In this document: one piece after another, positions 44,197-55,135 of the stretch
Position numbering within the stretch: the stretch's first letter is position 1
Layout of the letters: each line of letters begins with the position of its first letter
DNA from: Exophiala sp. HKRS030
Taxonomy: Eukaryota > Ascomycota > Eurotiomycetes > Chaetothyriales > Herpotrichiellaceae
Length of the DNA stretch: 64,000 nt
Assembly (NCBI GenBank): GCA_023897205.1
Contig: JAHWDD010000014.1
Span: 124,001-188,000 of the forward strand
Direction: 5' to 3'
Position numbers and translations under genes: made by a program
Notes under the pieces: model-generated
What the model saw: only the letters and a program-made list of their open reading frames with translations
The model's database searches: none
Told to the model about the DNA's origin: nothing

Positions 44197-44938
44197 GATT
44201 GCCAACATCAGAAAGCTCAATCCAAATTTTCGTTTGTTTAGGAGACAGGAAAGCAAGTCTTGAAATATATCTTCGCTAGGCGGAGTCTTACCTTATTGGT
44301 TCTACAAGCATCAGGAGATCTACCAATGTTGAGCAGGCATCTGAGCTGCCCATGAACAATAGGAAGCCGACAGTCACGAAACAGGGGGATTGCGAGTCTG
44401 GGGCACAAGGCTTTACGGTATAGAACCGTCAGATCCCGGTCAGCTGACCGGCCCAATGCCATCTCGACACCCCTGTCGAGAACTAATCGGCTGGATGGCG
44501 CTTCCACTTTGCAGGGACGGTCTACACGTTATTGAATACGGACAGACAATCTGCTCTTTCCTAAGGCAATGTAGTGTGAGAACAAACCCAGAACTATTTA
44601 AGACGTGCTGGTAGATTTCTAAAATGCGACCAGGTGCATAATTCAGCAGCTCATGCAAGTTGGAAGGCAGGAACCCATATACTTGACCTCTTCCCCGGCT
44701 TCAAAACAAGCCAGATATATCTTATTTAGAATCTTGAGGACTATCAAGATAGTAGCGGTCGGTTCAATCCGGCTCGTTATCAATTCCCGCTCAACGTTGG
44801 TAGAGACTCCTTCTTGCCGATGTTGACGAGATTCCGGAAAGAGGCAAAGCTGTATAAATACAGTTGCAACAGCCGCGCTGACTCCTGTCTAGCATCAGCT
44901 TACACCATCTTTCTACTAGTCCTTCAACAGCATCCAGA
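44197..44938. promoter_or_regulatory. Divergent promoter, FAD oxidase / MFS transporter
   Basis: This 742-base spacer has no gene. It contains the palindrome CCGGTCAGCTGACCGG at 44436-44451 and, 10 bases further on, an inverted repeat with 8-base arms TCTCGACA/TGTCGAGA around CCCC (44462-44481). Confidence 0.55.
44436..44451. promoter_or_regulatory. Palindrome CCGGTCAGCTGACCGG (copy 1), candidate Zn2Cys6 site
   Basis: A perfect 16-base palindrome, 240 bases upstream of the FAD oxidase and 488 bases upstream of the MFS gene. It contains CGG-N8-CCG, the inverted-triplet layout bound by Zn2Cys6 dimers. An identical copy is at 54499-54514. Confidence 0.55.
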
Positions 44939-46716
44939 ATGACGGACATAGAAGACGAGACCAAGGTTACTACTGTTGACGCTGAAATGTCACCCATCAA
45001 GAGTAGCATCAAGGCTTCAGAGGTTGATGTCGGCGAATTGATCTCGTACGATGACATTGATCCTGCCCTTGAAGCAAAAATGCACCTGGTCAATAATGTA
45101 CGGAAGCTCCATGACATTGTGTAGTATGGCACATCCACTCACTTCTCCTTCGGCAGGCTATTAACCAGCTCGGCTTCACCACTTACCACTGGAAACTCTT
45201 CTGCTTGAGCGGATTTGGGTCTGGCCTCCTGTCATTTTCGAGCCAAGGTCTCTTCAGACCCAAGTTCCACTAACGTGATTTACCTAGTTACGCTGCTGAC
45301 TCCCTAGTCGCATTCCTGTACAGCATCACAGTAGGACAAGTCGTTTTCGAGTATCAACCCTCTTACATCAGAGGAGGCCAGCTTGCCTTCTATGTTGGTG
45401 CTCTGGTTGGTGCCTTATTCTGGGGTATCTCTGCAGACATTATTGGAAGAAAATGGGCCTTCAACATCTCACTCCTATTGACTTCGATCTTCGGAATCAT
45501 CTGTGGAGCGGCCGACAACTGGATTGGGTATTGCTCGTTGGTCTGTTTGACGGCCTTCGCCTGTGGGGGTAACCTCGTCCTCGACACCACCGTATTCCTG
45601 GAGTTCCTCCCCAGCAACAGGCAATGGCTTGTGACACTCATGGCTATCTGGTGGGGAGTCGGTCAGACGATAGCCGGTTTGCTTGCCTGGGCATTTATTC
45701 GTGAGTTCATCCAAGCCCCAGTCACTGGTGCCCCAGTAACAATTTCGTAGCAAACTTCAGCTGTGCCTCCGCCGACAACTGTACTAGATCGAACAACATG
45801 GGCTGGCGATATCTCTTCTTCACAGCCGGCGGATTGGTTCTTGTCATGAGTTTGCTTCGAGTCACAGTGCTACGCTTCGAGGAAACGCCAAAGTTCCTCG
45901 TATGCCAGGGTAGGGATGAGCAGGTAGTCAACCTTTTTCAGAAGTTGGCAAAGACGTATGGACGACCAATCGACCTCACACTCGAGGACCTTCAACGCCA
46001 TGGTCAAGTCACCTCGACTCATTCCCGCAAAAGAGCCTCATTGTCCGAAATCTGGGTGCATTATCGCGGTCTCTTCATGACGAGGAAAACAGGGATGTCA
46101 ACAACCCTAGTATGGTTCTCTTGGGCTCTCATCGGGCTGGCGTACCCACTTTTCTATTTCTTCCTGCCTGACTACCTTGCGAGCCGTGGGGCGAGATTTG
46201 GCGAAACATCGGCCTATATCACTTGGAGGAACTATACTCTAGCCCAAGTGTGTGCCATCTTCGGTCCGCTGTTAGCAGCATACCTCTGCCAGTTTCGACG
46301 GATCGGTCGGAAGTACACCATGCTCATTGGTGCCATGATATCCAGTGAGTTGGAAGCCCATCTTGTCCTTGGAAGCATACTGACTTTGAATAGTGGCTTT
46401 CTTCTTCTCCTATACTGCGGTACGCAACAATGATGAGAATGTGGCTTTCAACTGTGTCATCTCATTCGCCACAAATATCTATTACGGTACATTGTACGCG
46501 TACTCCCCCGAGGTCATGCCATCAGCCCATCGATCAACTGGAAACGGCACTGCGGTGGCTTGTAACCGCATCATGGGTATAATGTCTGCTGTCGTGGCGA
46601 CATATGCAAGCCCGTCGACGGCAGCACCCGTCTATATCTGCGCAGCTTTGTTTGGAGTCATGGGCTTAGTCGCGGTGGTCTTTCCCTTCGAGCCTGAAAG
46701 GGCTCAGAGCATGTAA
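44939..46716 (+). CDS. MFS transporter, SV2/sugar-porter-like (metabolite:H+ symporter)
   Basis: Six exons give about 516 residues; introns are 45098-45156, 45219-45287, 45701-45750 and 46345-46393, so five exons are certain and the model starts at ATG 44939. The protein begins with an acidic cytosolic tail, then KMHLVNN joined to AINQLGFTTYHWKLFCLSGFGYAADSL, the hallmark start of this permease family. GISADIIGRKWAFNIS is the loop 2-3 motif, FLEFLPSNRQW and RYLFFTAGGLVL..RFEETPKFLV follow, and YAYSPEVMPSAHRSTGNG marks the second half. It would import an organic acid, sugar or amine-type substrate. It is divergent from the FAD oxidase and shares its promoter palindrome. Donor GTCTGG of the second intron is weak but needed for frame. 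Confidence 0.88.
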
Positions 46717-47184
46717 GATGCTTCCCTGCAATGCCGTCGGATTACGAGGAATGGGAGCTACATTATGCCGCCTCTTGCGTTGGAGGAAGTTCATGGCAGT
46801 GGTATCCGAAGTAATATACTGTGCCGAGGAGAGAGTTGCTTGATCCATGGCCTGGTTTGGCCACCTGTAGGATGTGATAGCATTTTTACTGAAGGAAGAG
46901 ATTAGGATTATCTAACCCTAAGTGTTTTGCTTCGAGTAATTCCTGACCTCCGTGGATTTAGTGATTATGGGGATATATTGTTGACCTCTGGGTAATTCTG
47001 CCGCGTATGCATTCAACTGAGGAAGGACGGGCACACTACAAAATGTTGATGAAGTAAAATCACTAGAAATCCAGCGATAAGCACTCGGATCACTTCTGAG
47101 TATAACGATCGCTCCAGGGTGATCCAAGGATAGCCAGACAGGATCTCTCGTTGAGCTTACTTGGGTATCAAAACGGCAGGTGAC
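46717..47184. other. Convergent 3' spacer
   Basis: The spacer lies between the convergent MFS and monooxygenase genes; no coding or structural signal is recognised. Confidence 0.5.
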
Positions 47185-49161
47185 TCAGGCCGGTGCAACT
47201 ACGACCACTGTCGAGCCGCAAGAGTCATCGCTGAGAAACTCCTCGGCGTCTTGCTCTATATCCCCATCGTTTCGACGTCGACTCGCAGGCAGGAATGCAT
47301 CTCCAGTCCGGCGAGAGGGCGAGGGGCCTTTTGGGGAAGAATAATATGCCTCTAAAGGCAGAGGTGTCGACTCCCGGATGTAGTAGGCCAGATCTCCCTT
47401 CTCCTCGACCTCGACTTTGGAGATTCCGTGACCCCAGTACGTAAAGCGATTCCCTTCGTACCGCCACTCAAAATCTTCCCATCTATTCGACGCCAACACT
47501 TCACGGTAGTGTAGCGAGCTCCCAGGCCAGAGAGCGGTCACCTTGCCGTCCTCGTTCTTGTACCACGCGCGGCAGGCACCGGTCCACACCAGGTTCTTCA
47601 TGACGCTCTGGGTATGTTGGTTGAAGTCCCGCTGCACCTCCGCACGGACGTTGAACTGCAAAGCTCTCTCGTCGATGAACTTTGTCATCAGTCGGATGAA
47701 ATAGTCTGCCGTCGCTTCTAGCGTGCCCATCAGGCTGCCGTTGGAGATCGGCGTGTTTGGTCCCAGAAACATGAGGTAGTTGGGAAACCCACTCACCGCG
47801 AGTCCAAAATAGCCGGCTGGGTCGCTGTCCCAGAGCTTCTGCAAGTCTACATCGCCTCGGCCCGAGATGGGGAAACGCGGCCTGAACGACGTGTCGAACC
47901 CTGTTGCCGCAATCACAACATCCACTTCTCGATGCTGCTCTCCTGCGACGATGCCGGTACCTGTTACTTCATCGATCGGATCAAAGAGGGCCTCCACGTT
48001 GTGCTGCTGGAGAGCTTCGAGATAAGGATAGCCAGGGCTGATTCTTCGGCAGCCAGCTTCGAATTTGGGAATGAGTTTCTCTTGCATCCTGCGGTCTGGG
48101 AGTCGGGCTTTCATCCCGGTCTCAAGTAGAGTGCGGAATTCTAGCTGCTCTTTGCTGCCTTTGACAAATGCCTTGAAGATCTTATTGAATCCGATTTCCA
48201 TCTCCTTCCTGGTCGCGGCCGAGTAGGCCGGATCGTCGCGAAATCTTTTCTTTTCTTCGGATGTATATATGTGATTCTTTTCGGCGTTGAAGTTTTCGCC
48301 GGCAGGAGGTGCGATCCACGATGGTGTCCGGATATAGATATCCACATGTTTGGCTGCTTTCTGGATCACTGGAAGCGTCTGAATGGCACTGGCTCCGGCG
48401 CCGATTATGGCCACGCGTTTTCCCTGAAGATCGACATTCTCGTCCCACGCCGCAGTATGGAGCAGACAGCCTTTGAACGTTTCCAGGCCCTTGATTTTAG
48501 GATACTGTATATTGTTCAGAATACCACCGCCATTGATCAGGATGTCGCATTCAAAATCCCCCTGGTTTTCTACTGAAACCGTCCATGTCGAGTTGCCTTC
48601 GTTCCAGGAAGCTTTGTTGACAATACTCTTGAAGCTAATGTTTCCATTCAGGTCGTAATGGGACGTCACGGCTTTCAAGTACGACTTTATCTCCGAAGAG
48701 GATGCATAGCTGTCTCAACCGGTCAGCGAGTGTTATCGACATTATGCCGACTTGTGACGCACAAACTGGACCAGCATGGGTTGGGGCAGAAGCTGAATTG
48801 ATATATGTGTGAAGGCACATCACAGGCACAACCTTCCAAAGGAATTAGATTCTGGTGAGGAAAAGTGATTGAGAAGATCCTGTGTACTTACCGGGGTACC
48901 TGTTCTCGAACCAAGTACCTCCGACGTCCTCGTTTTTCTCAAATATCCAGAACTCAGCCCTGTCTCTGAGGTATTTCTGAATGTGATGTGCTGTACCTTG
49001 GTTAGTCGCAATCCCTCTGACGACTAAAGATCGAACTAGCCTATCAGGATGCCGGATACCCTGCTCATCTTAGCATCATGGTCGTCTGAAAAATATCGAG
49101 GAATTTACCCTGCTCCGATGATGATAACACGCAATTTCTTCTTCAAATGCAAGGCTGCCAT
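47185..49161 (-). CDS. Baeyer-Villiger-type flavin monooxygenase (third copy)
   Basis: The model has five exons, 588 residues: 49109-49161, a 20-base microexon 49041-49060, 48892-48990, 48767-48832 and 47185-48713. The microexon is needed to complete the FAD motif GAGVSG (starting IIIGAG in exon 1). Its downstream intron appears to use a GC donor (GCTAGT..CAG). Further motifs are [26 protein letters not shown], the exact fingerprint FKGCLLHTAAWD near residue 159, the NADPH motif GAGASA, ATGFDTSFRP and CRAWYKNEDGKVTALWPGSSLHY. The C-terminal 60 residues are variable and Ser/Arg/Asp-rich. It is divergent from the Rieske oxygenase. It could oxygenate a ketone or, less likely, an amine. Confidence 0.88.
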
Positions 49162-49650
49162 CTTTTGTGTAGAGGACGCTCGAGTCCCAGTCTCACAAAG
49201 ACTACGGGGTTCTTGTGTGGTTAGTCCGCGCAAGTGTTATCGATTAGGTCAGTCAAGCCAAGGGTATCATGCGTTGATGTCTGTACGAACCCACTCACCC
49301 GCTTTTGGCTCAGCCTTGTCTCCAGCCGAAGATTCCGATGAGTTCCCGCCCACGTGTACGGCAACATTCGCACGCAGCTACCAGAAATGTGGGCAAATGA
49401 ACTTAAGGGGATAGCCCGCGTATTTACGAGTGGGTGGTCCAGGATATCATCCGTGATTGCAAAACGCCAATCCAGGCCGTTCACATGACGTGGCACGGCA
49501 TGCGTGTCGGCTGTTGTGCGGAAGAGCAATCTGACAATCAATGGCAACGGCTTGCCATCAGGCGTTATAAAGCACGTATCGAGCAAAGAGGGGCGTCGAA
49601 CAGCCGTACAACGTCTCGGACTACCTGGAACCACACATCTCACCTTCGAG
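49162..49650. promoter_or_regulatory. Divergent promoter, monooxygenase / Rieske oxygenase
   Basis: This 489-base spacer contains CCCACGTGT near 49350. An open frame continues upstream of the Rieske start but has no ATG, so the start at 49651 is preferred. The cluster palindrome is not present here. Confidence 0.45.
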
Positions 49651-50938
49651 ATGGCATCCGTCATCAGATGGGCTCTTGGACTCCCTTCAGAAGCCGCCAG
49701 TGAAGAAAAGACCCGCAGAGGACTCCCGGCGGTGTGGTACCGGAGTCCAGGAATGTACGAGCTTGAGCGTCGAGCAATATTCTCAAAAAAATGGATCATG
49801 GTGACGCATAAGAATCGACTTAAGCAAGCTGGTGATTATATCCGCATCACAGAGGCAGGCTTTGCTTTCATCCTCGTCCTGGATCGCCAGGGAACGATTG
49901 GCGGGTTTCATAACATCTGCAGGCACAGAGGATTTCCGTTGATCCACGATGAAGCCGGAAACACCAAGATTCTGTCTTGCAAGTACCACGGCTGGTCGTA
50001 CGGCATTAACGGAAACCTCGCCAAAGCACCTCATCTGGAGACCCTTCCTGACTTTCGGAAAGAGGACAATTCCCTCCTTCCGGTCCACGTTCATGTCGAC
50101 GACCTTGGCTTTCTATGGGTGAACCTGGAGGCCACCGAAGAGCCCACCACTTCTTGGGAAGCGCAGTTTCCTGGAGTCCACAGGCACCCACGGTTTGATG
50201 CTTACAACTTTTCCGAGTACACATTTGACCATACGTGGGGGATGCAAGGCGACTACAATTGGAAGACTCTGGCCGACAACTACAACGAATGCCTGCACTG
50301 TCGTACGGCACATCCCGACACCGCTGGGGTGGTGGACATATCTGTCTATCGGGTGGAAGGTGTGGCAGGGAGCTTGCAACATTTTAACAAACGACAGGAA
50401 CAAAATCAGAACAATATCGTCGTCAACAGCACATACTACTACCCCAATGCCTGTATGACGGTCACGTAAGTCACGCTCTCAGCTTCTTGAGGACAGTCCT
50501 TTGTAATGCTCATGTCGCCACAGGCCTCATTTCTTCTATCTGATGCGCTGCGTTCCCACCTCCGCCACGACGTGCTCGATGGAGTACGAAGTATATCGCC
50601 ACAAGGATGCTTCAGATGAAGAATTCGATAAAATCGATCAAATGTACAAGCGGGTGCTCACGGAGGACAAGTGGTTGTGTAATAATACGCAGCTCAATTT
50701 GAACTCTGGTGTTTATCTCAATGGTCAGATGCATCCACAATACGAGTATGGACCGCTGTACTTCCAGTCCCTCGTGCGCCAAGCCGTGACAGAGCATAAG
50801 AAGCTGGAGGACAAGATGAAAACAGAGATCTGGCCAGCATCGCAAAGGGTGGCTCCGGGGTCCGGCACCTATGAAGATGCCGCATTTTGTTCTGGTCTGG
50901 CCTGTAGCCCTGAGAAGAAATCAGCGGTAGATTGGTAG
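49651..50938 (+). CDS. Rieske non-haem iron oxygenase, alpha-subunit type (choline monooxygenase-like)
   Basis: Two exons (49651-50465, 50524-50938; intron GTAAGT..CAG) give 409 residues. The Rieske [2Fe-2S] ligands are clear: CRHRGFP.. and ..SCKYHGWSYG (Cys-x-His, 16 residues, Cys-x2-His) at about residues 90-115. The catalytic mononuclear iron site is DNYNECLHCRTAHPD, giving the two His ligands, at about 208-222. The second exon has RVLTEDKWLCNNTQLNLNSG and YEYGPLYFQSLVRQAV as in choline monooxygenase and stachydrine or betaine demethylase relatives. It needs an external reductase, none of which is visible here. It may hydroxylate or N-demethylate a quaternary or cyclic amine. There is no targeting signal. 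Confidence 0.92.
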
Positions 50939-51271
50939 CCTCGCGATCTATGTATAGCAGTTGAACATCCTGTGCTATAGTTTGTAGAATTCTGAGACCG
51001 TCGAGATTCGGGCCATCTTGAAGTAGCGTGCTAACCTCGTGGAGGAGGTTGTGATGGCACAGTGCGCGGCTAACGACCCTCTTTGCACTGCCCGCAGAAG
51101 ATGGATAAAACCCCACTCTTTCCCTGACCTATTGAGCCGATGCAGCAAGATTCTGGACTCATATTATCAAACCATCAGATCTTCCTTTTCGTCCACAATT
51201 GTGCCGAGTCTTCTTCAGCGGTCCATGATATCTTCCTGCATTTCGCAGACTTGGTGACCTCAAAGGCATCA
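50939..51271. other. Spacer before Zn2Cys6 regulator
   Basis: 333 bases: 3' region of the Rieske gene and promoter of the regulator. No further gene is supported. Confidence 0.5.
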
Positions 51272-53699
51272 ATGCCACCAACTAGAAGCTCTCGATCTTA
51301 CAAACGCGTTTCGCAAGCATGTGAAAACTGCCGGTGAGGCGAGAGAGCAATCGTTTCTGGGCCAAGGATGCTTACTATCGAACCTTCCAGGCGCAAGAAA
51401 ACTCGGTGTCCAGGCGAAAAGCCAGGATGCTCGGTGTGTACTCGGCTGTCGCAGCGCTGTCGTTACCCCGGAGCGGAGGTCGCCAGTGATGAGGCTCCGG
51501 AGAGTTCAAGCGTCAATGTCGTAAGCTTTCCCCGATCCTCCCTCTGTCGTCTCACACAGCAGACTGAGCTTCCAAGGAGGACCGATTAGCACAAGTAGAG
51601 GCGAGGCTGGATTTGTTGGACAGGCTTGGATCAGTGCCAGTGTTGTCCCTTTCCGCCGGTCGATCTCCCAGCTAAACTCTTTGAAGAGAATCGCCCAGGC
51701 GCATCGACACTCCCCTATCCACCACAGCGAGAAGCAACGCTACATTTCCCAGCTCATCTGTCACGCAGAGGCAGCCAACATTCTACTCAAGGCAAGCTCC
51801 GATGCGCGAGTAGTGACGCCGCTGACTCGCAAAAGCATCCGGCCGTCTCGAGAGGTTGTCAGTCAAGCGATTGGAATCTATTTCGATTGCTGTCACCGGC
51901 AGCCGCTCTGGCTTTTCGACCCGGGCGATTCGACTTCTCTATCTCCAGATTCCAACGAGGAACTCATCTTCGCTGTCCTGTCTCTGAGCACGCAATATAA
52001 GCCCGACCGGTTCGCAAGCGGCCAAGTCCAGAGCGCCCATGCCTACGGCGACGCAGCACGTAGCCTGGTCATGCTGAGAATCACCAATGCCAGCACCAGC
52101 CTCCCCACGCTTCAAGCGCTGACCCTCCTCGCCTTCTACTATCTCGTCTGTAGGTTTGAAGGTACCGAGGGACTTGCGGCCATGGACTGACACTAGCCAT
52201 AGGTGATGACCTGGCCCTTGCGGCCTTCCACGCGACGCTCGTGAGGAGCCTCCTGCAGTGCTGCGGCCTTGATCTAGGCGCCTCTACAGCGAGAACGGTG
52301 GGTGAAGAGCAACGCCAGAAGCTCTTCTGGAGCGTTTTTCTGTTAGACTCGATGTGTGGCTTACCACTGAGGGTGCCATCCATCATCGACGATGTCGGCA
52401 AACCTCGTTTTCTGGCCATTCGAGGAATGTTGCAGCATACCTCGACCGCGTGCCCGGAGCTCCCCAAAGACAAAGAGTCATACACTGAGCAGGACGAGAG
52501 GTGCTTTGGCATGTGGGCACACATGGTGAGGATGGCAAGCGTGTGGGGCGAAGTACGAGTCTTCGTTTCCAGATGCACAGACGGACAGATAAAAGCGCCA
52601 TGGCACTCCGACTCGGAGTACGCGCAGATTAATGCACAGCTTCTGGACATGGAAACCACCATCCCTTCCTTCTACCGCTATGATGTCGCCAAATTTCCAG
52701 AACGCGACGAAGCCGAGATCGTCGAAAAGAAAGCCTTTTGGCTCCCTTGGGTGCGCCTCCAGATTACCTACCATACCATTCACTCGGTCATCAACCACCC
52801 ATTCCTGTACTCATCCAAGGCATCGATGCCGAGACCTGGTGCGAACGCTTTCTGGCGCACCTCTTCTGAGTTGGCATTACTACACAGTACTTGGATCGCT
52901 CGGCTCATTGGAATGGCAACCAATAAAGGCTTGGAACTGGCCGATCCCTTCTTCGCTCACTCTGCAGCCGTAGCGGCAACCCTGCATTCCTACTGGGCTC
53001 GTGCCTCGGACGGGAGAATACGGGGACCTGCTGTCAGGAATCTTCAGCTGTGCAGGTCTTTTATCAGCGACATTGGCGCCCACTGGCGGCTCTGTCGATC
53101 TATCGTGAGTGTCACGACAACGACGAGGACGATGCTGACTGATATTGATTCAGGAAGACACACTGGACCAGTTGATCAGCCTCGCCCTTCCCACTGCCCA
53201 GCAACAACAGGGTCAATCCACGAGCATTACGACAAACACCGCGCTGATGCAGAAGATCCTGGACTTTGCGGCACCTCAAGGCTCTTCATTCTCGGGCGAA
53301 GGACTGTTCCATTCAGACTTCGTGGGACACGTACGATCCCGACGTGCTAGCTGGGAGGATACCACCGTGGTGAATCCAGATATACATGCCATGCCATCAG
53401 ACGTCCACAACACTACAGGGCACTATGCCCCGCCGCCAGATTGGTTCTCGCCGCAGCCCGCAGCACCGACGTCGGCAGGGCTCATCGAGGAAATCGCCGG
53501 GTCGCCACCGGAGGCCCAGGCAGAGCAGGCTGAAGCAGCACGGGCGGAGAATCAGCAGCGATGGCAAATCGAAAACCTTCCAGAGTTGTCCAACTGGTCG
53601 TGGGGACCAGACGATGCGAACATTACCTACGATCCGTGGACACAGTTCTATGATCGCAGCGGACCCAATTCGGGCTGGTGGGATTTTGGAAACTTGTAA
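51272..53699 (+). CDS. Zn2Cys6 fungal-type transcription factor
   Basis: Six exons give about 715 residues; introns are 51334-51390, 51521-51576, 51634-51698 (a 51671 acceptor is the alternative and adds nine residues), 52150-52202 and 53105-53153. Residues 17-44 hold the binuclear zinc cluster with exact spacing: Cys17, Cys20, Cys27, Cys34, Cys37 and Cys44 (ACENC..RKKTRC..GCSVC..RC). A short coiled coil, EDRLAQVEARLDLLDRL, follows at about 65-81. The middle is a fungal_trans-type homology domain with LALAAFHATLVRSL, QRQKLFWSVFLLDSMCGLPLR and WVRLQITYHTIHSVINHPFL. The end is rich in Pro, Gln and acidic residues, likely activating. It lies inside the second cluster and is the natural candidate to bind its two palindromes. 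Confidence 0.9.
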
Positions 53700-53700
53700 A

Positions 53701-54352
53701 TCACATCTGCGCCGTCTTCCATAGAGTCAATAGCGGTCCTCCGGGCCCATGGACTGGGTCTTCCTTGGGCAGTGCAACCGCCGTCGTTTCCCTCCGAAAC
53801 TCAGCCAGGTCGATTGCCTCTTTGCCCAACTCGTTCCGCCATTTGGGAGCGCCCTGGGGTGGGGATGTGCGTTAGTAACGTCATGCAATTTGACATTTGG
53901 AGGGCGGCCTTCACCTCCGGATACACGCCGATATATCTGTAGTCCTGGCTCGACTGAACGCTGCAGTGGCCAGTGCCGGCCGGCAGCACGATGACATCTC
54001 CCGCCCGAACTTCTATCTCCTCGCCTCCACCGACATCCTTGCATCCGCACCCAACCAGGATGACAGACTCGCCTTGAAACACTCCTGGGAAGCGAGTCAA
54101 TCTTACAGAAAGTTCTCAATCGGAACTGTCGGCGCCAGTACCGTAACACTCATGCGTGTTGGGATGGAAATGGCGCGTGCCTATGTGACCCCAGGTCCCC
54201 TTCTTGACCCACGCGTGAGCCTCCAAAAATCTCGTCGTGGTGGCCTCGGAGAAGGGCAAGGGTAGACAGTCACGATAGATCAGGACAGGGAGGTCGCTGT
54301 TGGGACAATGCTTGTTGGGCTTCAGATAATAAATGTCTGGTTGGACTGCCAT
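53701..54352 (-). CDS. Small cupin-domain protein
   Basis: Three exons (54142-54352, 53915-54084, 53701-53853; introns 57 and 61 bases, GTACTG..CAG and GTGAAG..CAG) give 177 residues. Cupin motif 1 is GTRHFHPNTHECYGVFQG with His61, His63 and Glu68; motif 2 is GDVIVLPAGTGHCSV with His110, so all four usual metal ligands are present. The length and the pattern MAVQPDIYYLKPNKHCPNSDLPVLIYRD match a family of small fungal and bacterial cupins of unknown reaction. It could be a dioxygenase, isomerase or sensor. Its stop codon is one base from the stop of the regulator on the other strand. The palindrome at 54499 lies 147 bases upstream. Confidence 0.85.
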
Positions 54353-55135
54353 GGCGAGCCAGCAAACACGAACCCCGAGCTTTGAACTAGGACTGGGGCT
54401 GCAGAGTGTACATCTCAGTGGAAGACAGGAAGATGCAACAACTGACTTAAAACCATGAGAAAGAGTTCTGTGCTTCTCCAGGAGATGAAGAGGAAAGACC
54501 GGTCAGCTGACCGGATGAAGTCCAGGTTGTAGCCGTGCTACCTGGTCATGCCCTATTGGTGGGTATTAATGGTGGTAAGGGTGGCAAATTTAGGCGCTGC
54601 GAGACTGTTCGGGGCTTCGGAGTATACAGAGGCGCTATGGAGGTTGGAACTGGGGCGCTGAAGGAGACAGCTCTAGGTAATAGTCTCCACGTGGTAAGCG
54701 CATTTGGAGGTGTTGCGGGCGCTAATCGGGGAGAACCTCGGCGCCTAGGGACTCGTTTTTCCAAGGGCCTCTAGGCCTCACCAGCTAACTTACGGCCTGG
54801 GCACCGGGGGGCACCATGGGGGGCATTGTACAGCCTCTAGCCGATCCAACCTCAGATTCGCAAAATAAATCGGCGGCACTATCTGACAAGATATATGTTG
54901 AGAACCGTCCTGCTTCAACGCCATTTACCGTCTCCGTGAACTCGCAGACAGTTCGGCCATTGCTTGTATAGAATACTGCCAATTGCATGCGTAGAACTGG
55001 GCGAACAAGATCCGCGTTCGAGTATTAGTGATCGGACGAGTACGGCAAAACATTGATGTTCATGGTGACGACAACCACCAACATCTTATCGTGTAGCAAG
55101 ACACTCCTGTGGACATTGTGGTGTGTAGCATCACC
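54353..55135. promoter_or_regulatory. Divergent promoter, cupin / NatD, with G-rich block
   Basis: 783 bases without a supported gene. It holds the palindrome copy at 54499-54514. From about 54540 to 54760 the plus strand is strikingly G-rich with GGT/GGC runs and no coding motifs; it could be a decayed sequence. Confidence 0.45.
54499..54514. promoter_or_regulatory. Palindrome CCGGTCAGCTGACCGG (copy 2), candidate Zn2Cys6 site
   Basis: Identical to the copy at 44436-44451, 147 bases upstream of the cupin start. The two copies lie in promoters at the two ends of the second metabolic cluster. Confidence 0.55.

Noticed and set aside
45098..45156. 38-base intron with GTGTAG donor in the MFS gene
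   Set aside because: A 59-base intron from 45098 (GTACGG..CAG) gives the conserved join KMHLVNN-AINQLGF and a normal length, so it is preferred.
51634..51671. 38-base intron in the Zn2Cys6 gene
   Set aside because: The acceptor at 51698 keeps the same frame, gives a 65-base intron and has a GCTAAAC branch-like site; the shorter form remains only as an alternative.
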